Assembly (NCBI RefSeq): GCF_000208745.1
Contig: NC_030856.1
Span: 13,866,820-13,930,819 of the forward strand
DNA from: Theobroma cacao
Taxonomy: Eukaryota > Streptophyta > Magnoliopsida > Malvales > Malvaceae
Direction: 5' to 3'
DNA length: 64,000 nucleotides
Shown here piece by piece: positions 23,351 to 34,150 of the stretch. The notes under the pieces were generated by a model. The model was given only the letters and a program-made list of their open reading frames with translations. It had not been told where the DNA came from and ran no database searches. A program made the translations under genes and the position numbers. Position 1 is the stretch's first letter. The number at the start of each line of letters is the position of its first letter.

Positions 23351-24198
23351 TCATAGAATTATTATAGAATTGGCTTCTCAAGTGATTTTAAAGAGGTTTT
23401 CATGATTAAATGGTTTCTAGTGAATTATGCAAAGCTGTTTTCCATGCAATGTTATTCAGAGGATGAATAAATGCTATGTTTCATGAACATCATGCTAATG
23501 TGAAAGGATTTGTGAATTGTATGTATTTATAATTGCATGGTTATGAAAAACTCATATCCCTTGGCTTGTCCCCTTCCCCGGATAAACTCACGGAGTCTTT
23601 GTGACTTACACATTATTTTCCCTAACTATTTTTATTACAGATAAGTGATAGCACTTTCTTGCTGGCAGCCTGTGTCACGGAGACGTGATTTGCTCATTTC
23701 TCATTGGTAAGTGTCTAGCAGCCCCTTGATGCTTAGTGAGTTGGATCATGTTCCGTTGATGAGTCAGTCTATGTTATGTTTATGTTTACAAACTATGAAC
23801 ATGTTTTATGGATTATGAGTATGTTACAATAATGTAGCCAAATGTTTGGGCATATTACATTATGAATGTTATGTTAAATGTGTAAAATGGCTTAAGAGCC
23901 TATATGGACACCCTAGGGTGTTGAGACATGAAATATTTTGGTGCCATAGAAATGTGGCACTCTAATGATATATAAAATGTTGCATTTACACTAATATGTT
24001 GAGAAGTTCCATATATGTGTAATGTTGCATATGATGGTATGCATGAGTTGATATTGTATGCCTATGGATGTTTTATGTATGCTTTTTCATTGATAAATGT
24101 TTAAGGATGAACATTAAAGAGGCTTGCTTGGGCCAAGCGGGTTATACCCGTCTAAGTTTATGCGCCAGCTATGTTCCACCATAAAATGGGATGTGGCA

Positions 24199-24965
24199 AA
24201 AACCAAACTAAAATTGAATTTATTTTTAATTTTTTTATTCGGCTTTTATGATTATATGATTTGGGTGGACTTCAAAATTTTGGATATTGAAATTTTAGGT
24301 TAATTTGATTTGGATTTACTTTGTAAAAAAAGCAAACCAAAATTTTCTCACCCTTACATATACTTATGGGTGTAATTGAGTCGGCTCATGCCAATATAGT
24401 TCTAGGTTTGAGTTTGGTTAAGCTTTAATTTTTGTGTTTGAGCGTGGCTCGAAATACAATCGAGCTATTTAATCCTAAATCAATTAAGTTTGATATATTA
24501 ATTTTGCAAAAAGCTAGAAGCTCGATTCATGTTCAAACTCAAGTTGATAAAGCTCGTGAACCACTTGAGGTTGAGTATTACAAAAGTTGAACTTAGCATG
24601 ACTTGTTACTTGAACAGTTCAAGTTTAAGCTAGTCTTGACAATGAACAATTTGAATTTGAATATTTGTAGAATTGAGCTTGAGTAGCTCATGATTAATTT
24701 GACTTGTTTAGATCTTTACTTGTACTCGTATCAAGCTCATTTTTACATAAGCTTATGTACATCATCTTTCATGAAAACCCTCTGCTTTTTGAGGGATCTT
24801 TCTTTGGTGCAACACCATTGAAAATTGTACCCTAAGTCATAACGTGCTCATTCAAACCCATTTTGGTGCATATACAAGTGTCATGTGGTGGTTTTTCAAA
24901 CCATTCCCCATGAAGCCCTAGACTTACCTTTTTCCTAGATTCTCAAGCTTAGGTTAGCCTAAGTA
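24199..24965. other. Non-coding AT-rich stretch with GAGCTTGAG-like words
   Basis: 24380-24750 has many loosely repeated AGCTCGA/GAGCTTGAG/AAGCTCG words, as in degenerate plant repeats. No ORF and no clear element ends. Confidence 0.4.
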
Positions 24966-25629
24966 TGCCTACTAGCATCATCAAGACCATAAAGGTCCTT
25001 AAAAAAACACAATATGCAGAATGATATGCAAGCAAACTCACACAGGCACAAGCATTTAGGCACACAAGCACACAGCACACATCCCACACACAAGCAATAA
25101 AAGATTGAAGGAGTATGGAAGTGTTAGAGAAGATTTGAGAGTGAAATATCTTGTATTAATGAGACAACAACTGTACAAATTTGTTACAAAGGGGGTATTT
25201 ATAAACAAAGGTCCCTTAGCAGTTTTCTAGGTTGTACAAGGTAGAAATGGGCAAGAATTTTCCCCCAATAATTTCCTTAGGTGGGAAAGTTATATTCTAG
25301 GCTATTCAGCCAGCTACAGGGGCTACAGTGGTGTACCGGTTCCGCCCTCGCGGTACTGTGTAGCCTTGTGTGGCTGGCACTTTCACAGGTGTGCAATCGA
25401 TGCTTTTGTAGATGGCCCTACTATTTGATGTTATGCACCGTTTGGGTGCGGGAGCTGTGCGTGCATGGCGACCTGACTCGCCCATGTGCTAGTATTGCAC
25501 CCATGCCCTGCATGGCTCACTTGCGTGTCATGTTATCAAAGGGGTTTTCTCCTAGCAATACTCCCTCACAAGTAATCACCTCGTGGCCTACCTAACTCTC
25601 TTCAGTGCCCTGAATTGTTGTTTATGACA
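24966..25629. repeat. Dispersed ~650-bp repeat, copy 1
   Basis: Shares its whole length with 44098-44731: starts TGCCTAC, passes through CACAATATGCA.AATGATATGCAAG, CACACAAGCA, a shared AGTGAAATATCTTGTATTAATGAG, CAGTGGTGTACCG, and ends at GTT.ATGACA. The TG...CA limits suggest an LTR, but no target duplication (AAGTA versus CCCTT) or primer site adjoins. The 104-residue ORF inside is not conserved in the other copy and is not a gene. Confidence 0.75.
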
Positions 25630-27461
25630 CCCTTGTTAACTTTATTAGCTTTAAAATGACAAAAGATCAAAAGTTGCTTGAACTTATTTGAGTGATCCTT
25701 GATGATATTGAACTCGCATACACTTGCTTTTGGAATGTCTATAAGCTTGAATGATTTAATTGTATGAGTGTTAAACTTGCTTGAACAAATTTTTATAATC
25801 TCCCTAGTGCTTATTCTTAAGATGATTGAATTTCAAAGATAGGTTCACAGAATGAGGAGTTTATCTTAAGTCATTCAAGGATTATTAATCTCCACAACAC
25901 CAAATTTGTTTCAAGCCAAGAAGCTCAGTCATAACTTAATACTTGATTACCGTGAAGACATATTCGACTACATGAGTAGGAATGTTGAGAAAATGAAGGA
26001 CATAGTCAACTACAAAGCTTGAATACTTGACCTTTTGGCAGAATTCACGAAAAACTTAAAGGAACTCAACCATAGTCAACTATTGAAAGAAGAAAGTGAA
26101 AATAAAGGGCATTTGGGTAGAGGATCGACTTTAAGACTTATATAGTTGACTATTGAAGCTTAAACTCAAGATTTTGAAAGCCATAGTCGACTATAAAGTG
26201 TCCATATTCGACTATAGATGATCGTTACACACAGACTTGAAAAGATAAACAACTAGTCTCTTGTGAGAATCATCTCCAATGGCTCTAAAGCTTTTCCAAG
26301 CATAAATATGACTTTGCCAACACATTTTTGAGGCTAGAAGAGTGGAACAAAGCATCATTTGATTAAGAATCAAATCATATGAAGAAAAAGAAGAAAATGA
26401 GAGAGACACCAAGCTAAAGCAAGCAATACACATTCTTCCACTTAGCTACTAAGCTATCCTAAAGCTCTAAATTCTTTATGCTTTATTCTTTATATACGTC
26501 TTTGTATTCATCATACTCTTCCAACTTTGTACATCTTTGTAGGGATAGTGACAACACATATCCTCTAAACATGCATACATAACAATAAGCTCAACATATA
26601 TATACTAGGACAGGTCAGACATCACCTATCATAAGCACTCTATCATTCTCTTGGTAGCTGTATTATGTTGCTTATGTATGTACTCATCTATCCGTACCGT
26701 GAGGTAGACTTCCTATCTTGCCATTTATCATCATAGCCATTTATCAGCTTTATCTGTCGTATGAACCAGCCCACCATTGGTCGTTTACATATGTGGTTAA
26801 CATACTTACTTCATAAGCACTCACATCGATCCTAACCCTTTTGGCTTTGTAAGATTGCGATGCATCATAATTCATAATATACAATTACGACTCTTACCTT
26901 AAGCCTTCACATTTATCTCAATTCATAAACATCACATAACATAACATGATTCACATTTTCACATCCTAAGGCATGCCACTGCATAGTCATAATATCATGT
27001 CATAAAGTGGTCCTCCCTGGACATAACATAGTCACATACGGTGGCTAATTGATGGACAAGATAGCATCATCATATCGCGACCCATTGCCTAAGCAAACGG
27101 TGGGGTACATAGTCATCATCGAAGTAATCTCAACAAATGGCATCATAACACTACAAGCGGGAATCACAGACAGGTCAAAACCAGCATCCTTACTTACCAC
27201 CATCTTTGTAGGTATCATACATCATCAATGCATAGTAGGTGGGAATCACAATTGGGACACAACCACCATGGTTGCCAGCAACATACATTAGTCATAGGGA
27301 TGTGGACATACTCAACCTCATATTATAACAATGTTCGGAATCATCCACAAACATAACATACTTATCATTCATGATCATATAACCATTAACTTACTCATTT
27401 CATGTCATCGATATCGTAATCCAAACTTTACATTTCTATACTTTGCTAAGGTAAAACCCTT
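25630..27461. other. Repeat-derived non-coding region with TAGTCGACTA motif cluster
   Basis: No gene. 25960-26220 holds six ATAGTCGACTAT-like words (see the repeat entry). 26580-27300 contains CATAAC/CATCAC-rich sequence resembling LTR fragments. The insertion target of the large LTR element ends it (CCCTT at 27457-27461). Confidence 0.5.
25961..26217. repeat. Cluster of ATAGTCGACTAT palindrome variants
   Basis: Variants at 25962 (ATTCGACTA), 26001 (CATAGTCAACTAC), 26071 (CATAGTCAACTATTG), 26141 (TATAGTTGACTATTG), 26183 (perfect 12-bp palindrome ATAGTCGACTAT) and 26204 (ATATTCGACTATAG). Spaced 20-70 bp apart in both orientations; most differ only at the central CG (CA or TG), as expected from decay of methylated CpG. 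Confidence 0.75.
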
Positions 27462-30400
27462 TGTCAAGACTCGAAACTCCCATCGGGCCCGTGACAATCG
27501 TTGCGATGTCCCGATAGGCACTCATTACCTCGAATGTCGATCGGAACCCCGCAAGGCTTAACATCAGCTTTCGCATCTCCCCGGTGAGCGAAAGTTATTA
27601 AATCTCGCATTTCAAGAAATCATAAGTCATTTTCAAATCAAATCAATAAAATATTATTTTCTGGCTCACAAGGGCATTTTCGTCATTTTTCTTTGATAAT
27701 ACCAAAACTCGCCAAAACATGGTGCAAAAGCTAAATATGTTCATACATATTTTAAATTAGATAACTAAAGTATAAAATTACTTTTACAATGACACTTGGG
27801 CCCCCAACTAACCAATAAGATGCGAGTTTGTGAACCTATAATTTTGACAATGCAAGGCTAACTAAAGTCCTTGATGCAATCGACTATCTACCGGTTATCC
27901 CGAACTTGAAATGTGGAGAATTGAGGGTGGTGAGATTATAAAATCCCAGTGAGTAAACAGACACCATCTAAACTATCTAAAGACGAGTAAATGGAGACAA
28001 TTAAAAATAATTAACTTCAGTAAATTTTTCACATCACGAATATTCATTTCAACCAAATAATTAATATGGCTCGTGAATTACTCAAAACTTGGCTTATGCC
28101 AAATCTTGTACTCAGGGACACCTGGACCAGGGGTATCCAACCGAGCCCACCAAGGCTATTAAAAATTCATATTTCGTATAAATCATATTTTTATTTTGAA
28201 ACTTAGCCGTTCCTTGGCGTTGGCTGAGTCTCACTCTCACGCGGTGGTCCACGTGAAGTGTACTCAAAAAGCCCACCTCAGGAGATACCCTACGCGCCTC
28301 TACGACCGAGGTGAGAATATAAAGAAGTTTACCGTGCCCCTCTAATAGGCTGGCCCACGGAACCCCTCACCCCTGCAGTAGCTAATCTTTTATCTACCAC
28401 CTGATTTATAAAATCTTTTTCTGCATGACATGGCAATTTATCGCAACATAGCCTCTCAAGGCTGAATACACAGTACAAATAATTCTAATACCAAAAATCA
28501 GTTTAGCCATTCATGCTCATATATTATCATAAGCCATTCAATTTAAAATCATAAATTTACAACACAAGCAAGCAGTCTCCAATTACTCTATTTTCAAAAT
28601 CATCATTTAATTTTTCCAGAAAATTTATAAAATTATTTTATAAAATCACAATTTTTCCTAAAACATAGCAATTTACCATTTAAACTCATTTTTCATAAAA
28701 TCACATAATGGTATAAAACTGCTCTAGATAATTAAGACGATAATAAGTTTACTCACAGTTTCTGAAAACTAAATTCGGGTACTCCAACTATTACTCCTTG
28801 AGTGCGATTTCTTTGCCCTTACTAGAGGATTCACCACCTTGACAAATTGTACAATTAAGAGGTTTACTACTTTGGTAATAAACCAAAATAAACTAATTTA
28901 TACTACTAACTACTAATGCATGATATGAAGTGCAAAATGTCTAAATTTTGCCTAAACGAGATGTTAGCCTATTTCGATCTTTTACCCGATAAATCGATAT
29001 ATGCGTCCTTTTAAACTCCAAATTAATTTTTTTCAATTTCTATACCTCAATTGCACCCAAATTGACTTAATGTTCCTTAGTGTGGTGCAAATTATCAGTC
29101 CCGGTAGCAAATTACAAAAATACCCCTAGTGGGTAAAAATTCGTATTTTTGCTCCGAAAATTCCCATTATTTTTCTAGGCTCATAATTCATCATTATTCA
29201 TCATAATTCCTCAAATAAACATCAAGATCAGCAGCCAATATTCCCCTAGAAAATTCAGCATAATGGGTTTCAATGGGAGAAAATTATTTCTCTAGCTTAT
29301 TTTTGCTATATTNNNNNNNNNNNNNNNNNNNNNNNNNNNNNNNNNNNNNNNNNNNNNNNNNNNNNNNNNNNNNNNNNNNNNNNNNNNNNNNNNNNNNNNN
29401 NNNNNNNNNNNNNNNNNNNNNNNNNNNNNNNNNNNNNNNNNNNNNNNNNNNNNNNNNNNNNNNNNNNNNNNNNNNNNNNNNNNNNNNNNNNNNNNNNNNN
29501 NNNNNNNNNNNNNNNNNNNNNNNNNNNNNNNNNNNNNNNNNNNNNNNNNNNNNNNTCAAGCTCAAAACTCATCCATGGAGGTTTGGCCAGCATGGGTGTC
29601 CATACCCACTTTCTAATTTTGCATGGAAATGAGAAAAAAATGCATGGGTAGTGAAAATCACAAGGAAAATCAATGAAATTTACCTTTTTAATGCTTGATT
29701 TCTTGATTTCTCTTGATTTTCCCCAAATTTTTTCATCTTGGATTCTTATTTCTTTTCCCCCTTTTTCTCTCCTGATTTGGACAGCTGAAGAAGATGAGAA
29801 TTCTGGAATTTTGACATGTTTAAAGGCTAAAATAATATAATATTATTTTATTCATTTTTTTGTTTTATTAATTCCTTAAATTCTAGCCATCCATTTATTT
29901 CCAAATTTTCACCATACACTTGTCCCACATATCCATAGTTTAGATAAAATTTTCAGACTTATCCAAAGTCTTGGTGGAGTCATTTTTGATATTTACACTT
30001 TTATCCCCGTAAAAGTCAAAAATTACATTTTTGCCCCAAAAACTGAAAAATTGCCCATAGACATATTTTTCATCCCTTATACTCATACCATTCTCCAATT
30101 TGTCAAAATTGATCTAAATTCTCTCAAAATCTCAAATTTTGTCCGTGGGTGGAAAAATTACGATTTTTGCTCTTACACTCTAGAAATCACCGGAATTAAA
30201 CTTTTTCACTGCCAAACCTTCAAATTATACTCCAATACTCAAATCATACTCCAATAAGTTAAATGGGGCCAAAAAAAAATCTTTTCTCAAAATTCCCATT
30301 TTGTCCTCATGTGGCAAATGACCATTTTGCCCCTGGATAGTGAAAATTTCGGTTTGACTCCAAATTGATCCTCGAACTCTGAATTACCATTTGAGTCATC

Positions 30401-30587
30401 CCTGAACTGTGAAACTCTTAATTTCACCTCAAAATTCCTATTTGAACTAGTTCGAGGCTTAATCGACTTAATGGTACCATTAGGGGCAATATCGTCTTTT
30501 AACGATTTTTCGAACTTCCTAAACATGCAAACATTCTATTGAGTATGTAAATGACGTCGTAATTATTTTATAGAACAGGGTTTGACA
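27462..30587 (-). repeat. 3' LTR (left) of the large LTR element
   Basis: Begins TGTCAAGACTCG and ends GGTTTGACA. Contains a gap of 243 N at 29313-29555. Compared with the right LTR it has lost several CpG sites near the outer end (for example CAATCGTTGCGATG versus CAACCGTCGCGACA). Confidence 0.9.
29313..29555. other. Assembly gap (N run)
   Basis: 243 undetermined bases inside the left LTR. Apparent open frames across it are artefacts. Confidence 1.
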
Positions 30588-33500
30588 ACACTACCCCCCT
30601 TAAAATAAAATTTTGTCATCAAAATTTCACTTATCAAACTTAAAGAAAATGTGGGGTATTTTCTTCCATTGTTTCCATGTACTTCCTGTTTATCTCACAA
30701 GTATGAAATATTAATCTTCTTAATCATATTAATCCATCTCGTACGGTTTAACCATGCTATAGATCACATTTCCTTGATATTATCTCCTTGACTATTTCCC
30801 AAAGTCTTTTATGTTCACATAGTTCAATTTCTGATAAAATTTCTTATCATGGTACTACCTACATCACTCATCATATATTAAGTTTGAATCTTAATTCACT
30901 AAAAGTCATTCTTCATTTTAGTTGATCACAATATCAACCCCACATATGTGTATATGCCTTATAATCCCATTTATGCTTCCAAGATCTACCTTGATTTGAT
31001 CATTGAATACGATGCAATATCACAATTTCTCAGAGTCATCCTTTTGTCCTTAATCATCTTTCATGCCTCTATATTACCTTGTATCTTTCTTGCATTACGA
31101 TATTGATTTGTCACTTAAGACTCAAACTCATTTGAATCATGTATACCTCAAGCATTTTCGAATTCCAATTTCCATAATGTATTAGGAAAATTGCATTATC
31201 TAACTTCATTTTCAAGGTTAACTTCTATCATCCTTTGTTCTACTCTTTCATATAAATATAACATCATTCTTCCTTAACCAATTTACAAATTGTACCTGAA
31301 ATTGTAAAACTTGAAACTAGATTCTCCTCAAGTATTTTTCAATATTAATATGAATATCACTTTCAGCTTACAGCTTCCTTTTTATAATCACATAACTTAG
31401 TGTTTGCTTTCACGAAATCCGTAGCAAAACTCTTCTTGAGTATTTCATTGGGAATATCTATCTTAGACTTATGTCTCACAGCATACGATCACTTAACTTG
31501 TGACTTAGCCGTTAGGCTCCTCAACAAGTTTTAAAATCACACATCTTATACTCATCTCGTATAATGTATAATTCTTCCTCAAAGGTATTTAAATATTCTT
31601 GAAACACCTAATCACTTATTTGCTCTTTCATACTCCAAGTATATCATTTCCATAAAGGTATACCCAACTACTCATATTTCAGTTTATCTCCAAGAGTTTC
31701 TAGCATGTCACCTAGTTTACTTGTGTTGTTACTAATCCTTTCCTTTCAACAAAGTTAAGACAAGATCAGTATATTCTCATAACAATATTCTATATCAACT
31801 CATTTGCTATATCATTATTGAAATCTTTATTTACATTTTTCCTCACTTGGTATTGACATCTCTTATCAGTATCTCATACATTCATCTAACCTTTCGCTCG
31901 CTTCCTCATTAGTCTTTAACAAGACTTAATCTCTTATCTTCCTTATTTCTTAAGATTTGACTTCAGTCATCATATTATTCATCTTAACACTCCCCATGTT
32001 AATTTATTTTTATGTAACCATCTCAAAAACTCTCTAACTTTTCTTTCTCTTACATGCCAATATACAAGGCAATAAAGAAACTTTACAATTTCACTCATCA
32101 TCTTTATCTTAATACCTCCCCAATGCACTTAAGATTCCAAACAACAAAGCTTAGCATGAAAACCAATGACCATTCCTTAACTCGTAAGTTTCATCTTCAT
32201 GCCACTCTCAATTTGCTCATGCTTGCTAGCCATTAGGAATTCTTAACGCGACAGCGTTTGATAGTCAGTACTGTGGCGTTGCAACTATTTGAATTCACTT
32301 TATCCCAGCAATTCTTCTACCTTTAAAGCTACTACCTCAATTATTCACAATCGTGTGGTTTCCCTCTGAGTCTATACCACAATTAGCAATAATAACTTTC
32401 TATCACAAGTACGCGATCAGAACATTGATTTAATGTCTTTATTTTGCCACTAACATTCATATATCTTTACCATAACATTTAGTACGAGTTTGCTTAAGCA
32501 AAGATCTCCAAATTTATTCATAGCTACATGTATCTCAGATTGCACATCACTTATCATCAGTCAATAAATCCCACTTTAGAATACTCTTTCCATATTGTAT
32601 AGTAACTTCACCATATAGTATCACGGCACTCTGTTCCTCCATTCTACTATCATGTATACTCCACAAAATTTAATTAGAAGATTCACGTACCTTAACTAAT
32701 GCTAATTCCATTTAATCATATCTTAAATACTCCAAACTTGTAAATTACAACTCCAAGTGTATGTCCATATATTGATAATCCTTATATATTTCATGAAAAC
32801 TATAACTTACAAACTAGCTTTCTATCATATGCACACTATTAGAACATTAACTTCAACATGTTTAATTCTCCTTTGGTGATATGTTAAGATCATTCCTGGA
32901 TACATTTTCATATTAACATTGATATGCCTTTACCATAGCATTTAGTGCAAATTTGATAAAGAAATTGTCTCCAAATAACCCTTAAATACATAATTATCAA
33001 ATTGTATACCACTAAACATCAAGATCTTGACTTTATTCATCAATAATCAATCACATTTATTAAGTGAATAATTTACTTAGTTATTACACCTTGCCTTTGC
33101 AATCATAAGATCAAAGTTGTCCTAAACTTAGGATGCAGAAGTTCTCTCTCTTAGAGTATATCCAAACATCAACATTTTCTAAATTCCTTGCTCTGGGGAG
33201 ATCACCTTTAAGACTGATCATTCGTATCATAGACCACACTTTGAACCGAATACACTTTTAAATTGATCTTTCAAGTAATTCGTATATCAATCTCAATTAT
33301 AGAACTTCATATGGCACTTAGACTAGATTCGACATTTCCAAGTCATTTAACCTCAAGCTGCCAATTTCACATCTAGTCCTTTAATCCCTTGGCTCCTCCT
33401 TACTATGCATAACAAAGTTCAAGCTCATCCTTAGAGCAGATTTGTTTACTAACTTCTTACTTCATGACCACACATCAATTATAGTAATCATTAGTACTCA

Positions 33501-34150
33501 CTCTCGAGTTAGTTCACGTGCTTATATCCATGAACTATAATAGATCCAATTAATTTTTAAAATCTCACAATCGCTTAATTGAAATCAACACCACTTTTAT
33601 ATGGGCATAACACGCTCAATTAACATAGTGTTCTTATCTTCATGCACATATGTATGAATTTACTCTTACCGCAATGCTTAATTTGTACACTCCACCAAAT
33701 GAATAAATTATCACGGCCTATTTGTCCAATTCCAAATTTCTCCATCCATAATCGAAAGGGATATATCATTTCATTAATCTTTCATTAGGAGCATTCATTT
33801 TAAGATCTCTCCAACACTGGCTCGTGGCACGGGTGGCATCTTAAACCTGAACAACGGCCCTACTTATGACCTTTGCATGACATTAACAAGGAAGTGAATT
33901 ACTGGGAACAGGAGTTCCTATAGCTCCCATAAGATCTATAAGAAAAAATAAAACAAGTCTAAACAACTCCAAATTCTATATGCAGATGCACGTCTTCTAT
34001 TCTACCTAACCTGACTTAACTTAACTTAACTTGGGCCACGCAGTGTCAGTGTGGATTTCTTAAAACAACTTTAAAATCAAAAACTTTAAAATCCAAAGCT
34101 TTAAAATCAAAATCTCTGATCTTTAAACCATACTCTGATACCACTTTAAT
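30588..34150 (-). other. Non-coding internal region of the large LTR element
   Basis: Stop-rich in all frames; the longest ORF is about 60 codons and resembles nothing. Read on the + strand it is rich in CATT/TCAT/ATTC words. Parts resemble the internal region of the 59011 element (for example the GCC.TTAGGCTCCTC.ACA phrase at about 31509 and 63636, and CACTTAAGA..CAAA near 31112). I infer a LARD-type element mobilised in trans. Confidence 0.75.
34131..34143 (-). other. Primer binding site (initiator Met-tRNA)
   Basis: TGGTATCAGAGTA on the - strand, seven bases inside the right LTR boundary, the standard plant LTR-retrotransposon primer site. Confidence 0.9.

Larger units (their letters stand above)
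20687..24198. mobile_element. 3.5-kb solo LTR
   Basis: Ends are TGTGACATCCCA (20687) and TGGGATGTGGCA (24198), a TG...CA pair with near-perfect 12-bp inverted ends. Flanks AAAAT (20682-20686) and AAAAC (24199-24203) fit a 5-bp target duplication with one change. No protein coding. Contains four 80-bp subrepeats and two clusters of ATGTATCGATACAT palindromes. No primer site or internal domain adjoins either end, so it is read as a solo LTR of a large gypsy-like element. Orientation is not established. Confidence 0.7.

Noticed and set aside
29273..29632. ORFs spanning N runs here and at 35992-36477
   Set aside because: They are open only because the gap bases were translated as unknown residues.
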